From the NCBI GenBank assembly GCA_964544865.1, contig CAZJDV010000032.1:1-24593 (forward strand): a stretch of 24,593 nt of DNA, written 5' to 3'. Position numbers and translations under genes: made by a program. This DNA is from CAZJDV01 sp964544865. Its GTDB lineage: Bacteria > Chloroflexota > Dehalococcoidia > Lucifugimonadales > CAJWER01. Position 1 is the first letter of the stretch. Every line of letters starts with the position of its first letter. This document shows, one piece after another, positions 22,041-24,593 of the stretch. The notes beneath the pieces were generated by a model. That model was not told the origin of the DNA and searched no databases. It saw nothing but the letters and a program-made list of their open reading frames with translations.

Positions 22041-22682
22041 ATGAAACACATCAAGGTCGACATATATGCAGACCCCTCTTGACCCTACGTCCACAATGCG
22101 GCCGTGTGGCTGCACAGAGTAGGGCAGTCTTACGGCGACGGGCTGGACATCACCTGGAAGCACTTCTCGCTGGAGCAGGTCAACAGCAAAAAGGGTCCGG
22201 ACTGGAAGGTGTGGGAGCAGTCTGACCCCGCCGAGGCGAATTCCCTTCTGTCTCAGATCGCCCTGGAAGCGGCTAAACGCCAGGGAGGGGAGGCGTTCGA
22301 CACATATCATCTGGCGCTGCTGATCGCTCGGCACGGGGGCGAGGGCCGTATCCGGTTGAACCGAATTTTGCCGCTTATGGACGTGGCGCGGGCGGCCGGG
22401 CTGGACGTTGCTCGGCTGCGCGAGGACATGGACGACGCCGCGCTGGCCGGTGCGGTCGGGCGGGACCACATTGAGGCCGTCGAGGAGCACGGCGTCTTCG
22501 GTACGCCGACATTCGTCTTCGAGAGCGGCAACGCCGCCTACCTCAAGACCTTCATACCGCCCGATAGCGACTCGGTCGCGTTCTTCGAGCACTTCGTCGC
22601 CGTGACGGCCCACAGCTCCTACTTCGGCGAGATCAAGAGGCCCCAGCCTCCGTGGCCGAAGGGAATAGAGGCTGGGGAATAG
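22041..22682 (+). CDS. DsbA/FrnE-like thioredoxin-fold oxidoreductase, probable selenoprotein (in-frame TGA at codon 14)
   Basis: The frame opens at ATG 22041 and reads MKHIKVDIYADPS, then TGA (22080-22082), then PYVHNAAVWLHRVG, and stays open to the TAG at 22680. Beta strand, DPS-x-PY and a following helix form the start of a DsbA-family thioredoxin fold. The TGA falls where the first catalytic cysteine of the C-x-x-C motif belongs; the second position is valine, so a one-residue redox centre is implied. The rest is family-like: ITWKHFSLEQVNSKKGPDWK, a helical insert with AFDTYHLALLIARHGGEGR, and the cis-proline loop GVFGTPTFVFESGNAAYLK. With selenocysteine at codon 14 the protein has 213 residues. 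A SECIS-like stem-loop starts directly after the TGA. Other explanations are a nonsense mutation or a base error. No standard start between the TGA and the conserved core would rescue the fold. Confidence 0.75.
22080..22124 (+). promoter_or_regulatory. Candidate bacterial SECIS element
   Basis: Directly after the TGA (22080-22082), CCCTAC (22083-22088) pairs exactly with GTAGGG (22119-22124). Inside, TGCGGCC (22097-22103) pairs with GGCTGCA (22108-22114), seven pairs including one G-U, around the loop GTGT (22104-22107). The internal loop is 8 nt on the left and 4 nt on the right. The apical loop begins 21 nt after the TGA and its first base is G. Bacterial SECIS elements sit just 3' of the UGA, with an apical-loop G and a UGA-to-loop distance of about 16-37 nt; this one fits. 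Function is inferred. Confidence 0.65.
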
Positions 22683-22719
22683 GTGATGGGTGTTGGGGAT
22701 TAGGGAATGGGTACCGGGT
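22671..22719 (+). repeat. Degenerate heptamer repeat (copy 3)
   Basis: Seven consecutive 7-mers: GCTGGGG, AATAGGT, GATGGGT, GTTGGGG, ATTAGGG, AATGGGT, ACCGGGT. The block contains the stop codon of the DsbA-like gene (TAG at 22680-22682) and ends 9 bp before the chosen rnc start. No reverse block is present here. Confidence 0.75.
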
Positions 22720-22728
22720 GAGAATACA

Positions 22729-23415
22729 GTGGAGCTGAATGAGGTGGAGGCCGCGCTGGGCGTCTCGTTCGGCGACAAGGATCTGCTGTGCCAGGCGCTG
22801 GTGCACAGCTCGTATATGAACGAGAACCCGGGCGAGTTCCCCGAATCAAACGAGCGGCTGGAGTTCCTGGGCGACGCGGTGATTGGAGTTGTGGTGGCCG
22901 CCGAGCTATTCCTCCTTTACCCCGATTGGCCGGAGGGCGAGCTCACCCACGGGCGCTCCGTCCTAGTGCGCGGCGAGGCCCTGGCCCGCGTGGCGGATAG
23001 CTTGGAGCTTGGAAAGTACCTGTACGTGGGGAAAGGGGAAGAGCGGGCGGGGGGCCGCCGGCGCATGAACAACATGGCGGCGACGTTCGAGGCCGTGGTG
23101 GGGGCGTTGTTCTTGGACCAGGGGTACCAGGCTTCCCGCGGTCTGGTGCTCGGGCTCTTCGCGGATGGGCTGGAGACGCTGGGCCTGCCCAACGTGCAGC
23201 GCAGCCCGAAGTCTGCGCTGCAGGAGGTGGTGCAAGCGAAGGGCCTGCCGCCCCCGTCGTACAGGATCGTTGGATCGGAAGGCGAGGACCACGCGCCTCA
23301 GTTCACCGCCGAAGTGGTCGTCGACGGCGACGTGGCGGGCCGGGGCGTCGGCTCGCGCAAGTCCCTGGCCGAGCAGGAGGCCGCCGCGGAGGCGTTGAGG
23401 GCGATGGGGCTCTGA
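22729..23415 (+). CDS. rnc: Ribonuclease III
   Basis: RNase III cuts double-stranded RNA in rRNA processing and mRNA decay. From the GTG at 22729 (GGTGAG seven bases upstream) the product has 228 residues. A longer frame from 22690 would begin inside the heptamer repeat and is rejected. The RNase III domain has the signature NERLEFLGDAVIG (residues 41-53, with E45 and D49 as metal ligands), then GELTHGRSVLVRGEALARVA and MAATFEAVVGALFLDQG. The C-terminal double-stranded-RNA-binding domain runs from PKSALQEVVQAKGLPPPSYR to GVGSRKSLAEQEAAAEAL. In the second metal site the usual D-x-x-E is A118-T-F-E121: the aspartate is alanine. This may be a lineage variant or affect activity. It converges with glyA, 8 bp away. 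Confidence 0.95.
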   Translation: MELNEVEAALGVSFGDKDLLCQALVHSSYMNENPGEFPESNERLEFLGDAVIGVVVAAELFLLYPDWPEGELTHGRSVLVRGEALARVADSLELGKYLYVGKGEERAGGRRRMNNMAATFEAVVGALFLDQGYQASRGLVLGLFADGLETLGLPNVQRSPKSALQEVVQAKGLPPPSYRIVGSEGEDHAPQFTAEVVVDGDVAGRGVGSRKSLAEQEAAAEALRAMGL

Positions 23416-23423
23416 GCGCCGCC

Positions 23424-24593
23424 TTACCCGAACGACCTTTGCAGGTACTCCAGGTCCAGCTCGGGGTAAATGGGGAAGCGGCCGAGGAGGTCCGCGACCC
23501 GCGACCGGGCCTCGTTCAGCGCCGCTTCGTCGGTCCGATACCGCGCCTTGCTCTTGCTTCCGGCGCTCTTGCCCCTGGTGATCTTTCTCGCCCGCGTGTT
23601 GGACAGCACCAGCCCGGCAATGGACGCGATCTCCCTCATCTCGCCGTCCCCCATTCCGAGAGTCGTGAGGGCGGGGGTGCCGATGCGAAGTCCGCTCGTG
23701 TACCAGGGGCCGTTGGCGTCGAAGGGCAGTGTGTTGCGGTTGAGAGTGATGCTGCCATCTCGCATGGCGGACTCCGCCTGGCGTCCGGTCAGTCCAAGAG
23801 CCGTGACGTCGATCAGCATCAGGTGGTTGTCCGTTCCCCCTGTCAGCACATCCATGCCCTCACCGGCGAGGTAGCCGGCCAGGGCGGAGGCGTTGTCGAC
23901 GATTCGGTGCGCGTAATCCTTGAACGCCTCCGTGCCGGCCTCCGTGAAGGCGACGGCCTTGGCGGCGATGGCGTGCGGAAGGGGGCCTCCCAGCACCAGA
24001 GGGCAACCCTTGTCGACGTGCTCGGTGTACTCTTCGGTGCACAGAATGAACCCGCCCCGGGGGCCTCGCAGGGTCTTGTGCGTGGTGGAGGTGATCACGT
24101 CCGCGTGGGCGACGGGATCGTTGTCGCCCGTGAACACGCCCCCGGCCACCAGGCCAGAGAAGTGGGCCATGTCGACCATGAACACCGCGCCGACCTCGTC
24201 GGCGATCTCCCTGAAGATGCGGAAATTGATGTGCCGCGGATAGGCGCTGTAGCCGGCGAGCAGTACGAGGGGCCGGAACTCCCTGGCCTGGTCCCGTATC
24301 CTGTCGTAGTCGAGCAGGCGGGTCTCGCGGTCCACGTCGTAGGTCTGGGCGTCGAACATCCGGGCGGAGACGTTGTGACGGTAGCCGTGGGTCAGGTGGC
24401 CGCCCGAGTAGTAATTCATGCCCAACAGCCGCTGGTTGCCGAAGGACGATCTAAGCTCGGCCCACTCCGCGTCCGACAGCGCCGATGGGTCGGTCTTGGC
24501 CGCCGCTTCCATGAACGGTCCTTGGACCCGCGCGGAGAGGATGGCCCAGTAGGCGATCAGGTTGGCGTCCGCGCCGGAGTGGGGCTGCATGTA
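23424..24593 (-). CDS. glyA: Serine hydroxymethyltransferase GlyA (5' end beyond the window)
   Basis: GlyA converts serine and tetrahydrofolate to glycine and methylene-tetrahydrofolate with pyridoxal phosphate. The visible 389 residues start inside the protein at YMQPHSGADANLIAYW. They include SGGHLTHG, the cofactor-aspartate region FMVDMAHFSGLVAGGVF, the PLP lysine in TSTTHKTLRGPRGG, DNHLMLIDVTALGLTGRQAE and LRIGTPALTTLGMGDGEM. Between AYWAIL and SGGHLTHG is an insertion of roughly 35-40 residues (PFMEAAAKTDPSALSDAEWA and neighbours) absent from the E. coli type. I recall similar insertions from chlamydial-type GlyA. A basic segment, ARKITRGKSAGSKSKARYR, lies near the C-terminus. It supplies FolD, encoded at 3669, with its substrate. 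Confidence 0.96.
   Translation of the reverse strand, partial: YMQPHSGADANLIAYWAILSARVQGPFMEAAAKTDPSALSDAEWAELRSSFGNQRLLGMNYYSGGHLTHGYRHNVSARMFDAQTYDVDRETRLLDYDRIRDQAREFRPLVLLAGYSAYPRHINFRIFREIADEVGAVFMVDMAHFSGLVAGGVFTGDNDPVAHADVITSTTHKTLRGPRGGFILCTEEYTEHVDKGCPLVLGGPLPHAIAAKAVAFTEAGTEAFKDYAHRIVDNASALAGYLAGEGMDVLTGGTDNHLMLIDVTALGLTGRQAESAMRDGSITLNRNTLPFDANGPWYTSGLRIGTPALTTLGMGDGEMREIASIAGLVLSNTRARKITRGKSAGSKSKARYRTDEAALNEARSRVADLLGRFPIYPELDLEYLQRSFG

Noticed and set aside
22690..22728. N-terminal extension of rnc from GTG 22690
   Set aside because: These codons are heptamer repeat sequence; GTG 22729 has a ribosome site at good distance and gives a normal RNase III length.
1..24593. tRNA, rRNA and CRISPR arrays
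   Set aside because: No T-loop-like GTTCRAATC context with an acceptor stem, no rRNA motifs and no spaced direct repeats of CRISPR size were found. The 11-bp and 7-bp periodic tracts are too short-period to be CRISPR.

Overview
The window (about 24.6 kb, GC-rich) is a chromosomal segment of core bacterial metabolism with a few decayed accessory genes at its left edge. Several features suggest a Chloroflexota (Dehalococcoidia/SAR202-like) bacterium. These are the high GC, an F420-type LLM oxidoreductase, a glycoside-hydrolase-like/SDR accessory pair, a class II LysS, a GlyA with an N-terminal-half insertion, a menaquinone methyltransferase and a DivIVA/AtpF-like coiled-coil protein next to coaD. 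The taxonomic call comes from family resemblance only and was not tested by search.

Layout. 1-2421 is a decay zone: a glycosyl-hydrolase-like gene with an in-frame TAG, a stub of an SDR dehydrogenase, and the C-terminal half of a large serine recombinase broken by a TAG and a 16-bp tandem duplication. 2388-4559 (minus) carries queA and folD. 4765-8592 (plus) carries acpS, an LLM oxidoreductase, bifunctional nnr and menG. 8620-11252 (minus) carries a DUF1684 protein, lysS and greA. 11589-13227 (plus) carries rsmD, coaD and a coiled-coil protein. 13440-15534 (minus) holds two tandem rhomboid-TPR proteases. 15823-21788 (minus) is a nitrogen-assimilation block: two type I glutamine synthetases flanking a Gfo/Idh/MocA oxidoreductase, then an ammonium transporter. 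22041-23415 (plus) holds a DsbA-family protein and rnc. glyA (minus) runs off the right end.

The strongest new signal is at 22041-22682. The DsbA-like gene reads through only if an in-frame TGA at codon 14 is decoded. That TGA sits where the first catalytic cysteine of the thioredoxin fold belongs. It is followed at once by a two-tier stem-loop with a 6-bp lower stem, a 7-bp upper stem and a GUGU apical loop, which has the geometry of a bacterial SECIS element. I propose an unannotated selenoprotein.

The second signal is a pair of 60-bp operator arrays upstream of amt and of the second glnA. In each, GTTAC-like half-sites recur every 11 bp (six perfect-phase units at amt; five plus one weak at glnA). 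This matches the architecture of actinobacterial GlnR sites and implies a GlnR-like nitrogen regulator. Other points of interest are degenerate heptamer repeats at three intergenic sites, two probable non-standard start codons (CTG for menG, ATC for the coiled-coil gene), and an attenuator-like hairpin in the greA leader.

Caution: the window also has one-base lesions (TAG in two accessory genes, a 1-nt frameshift in amt, odd start codons). Sequencing or assembly error must therefore be considered for every single-base claim.
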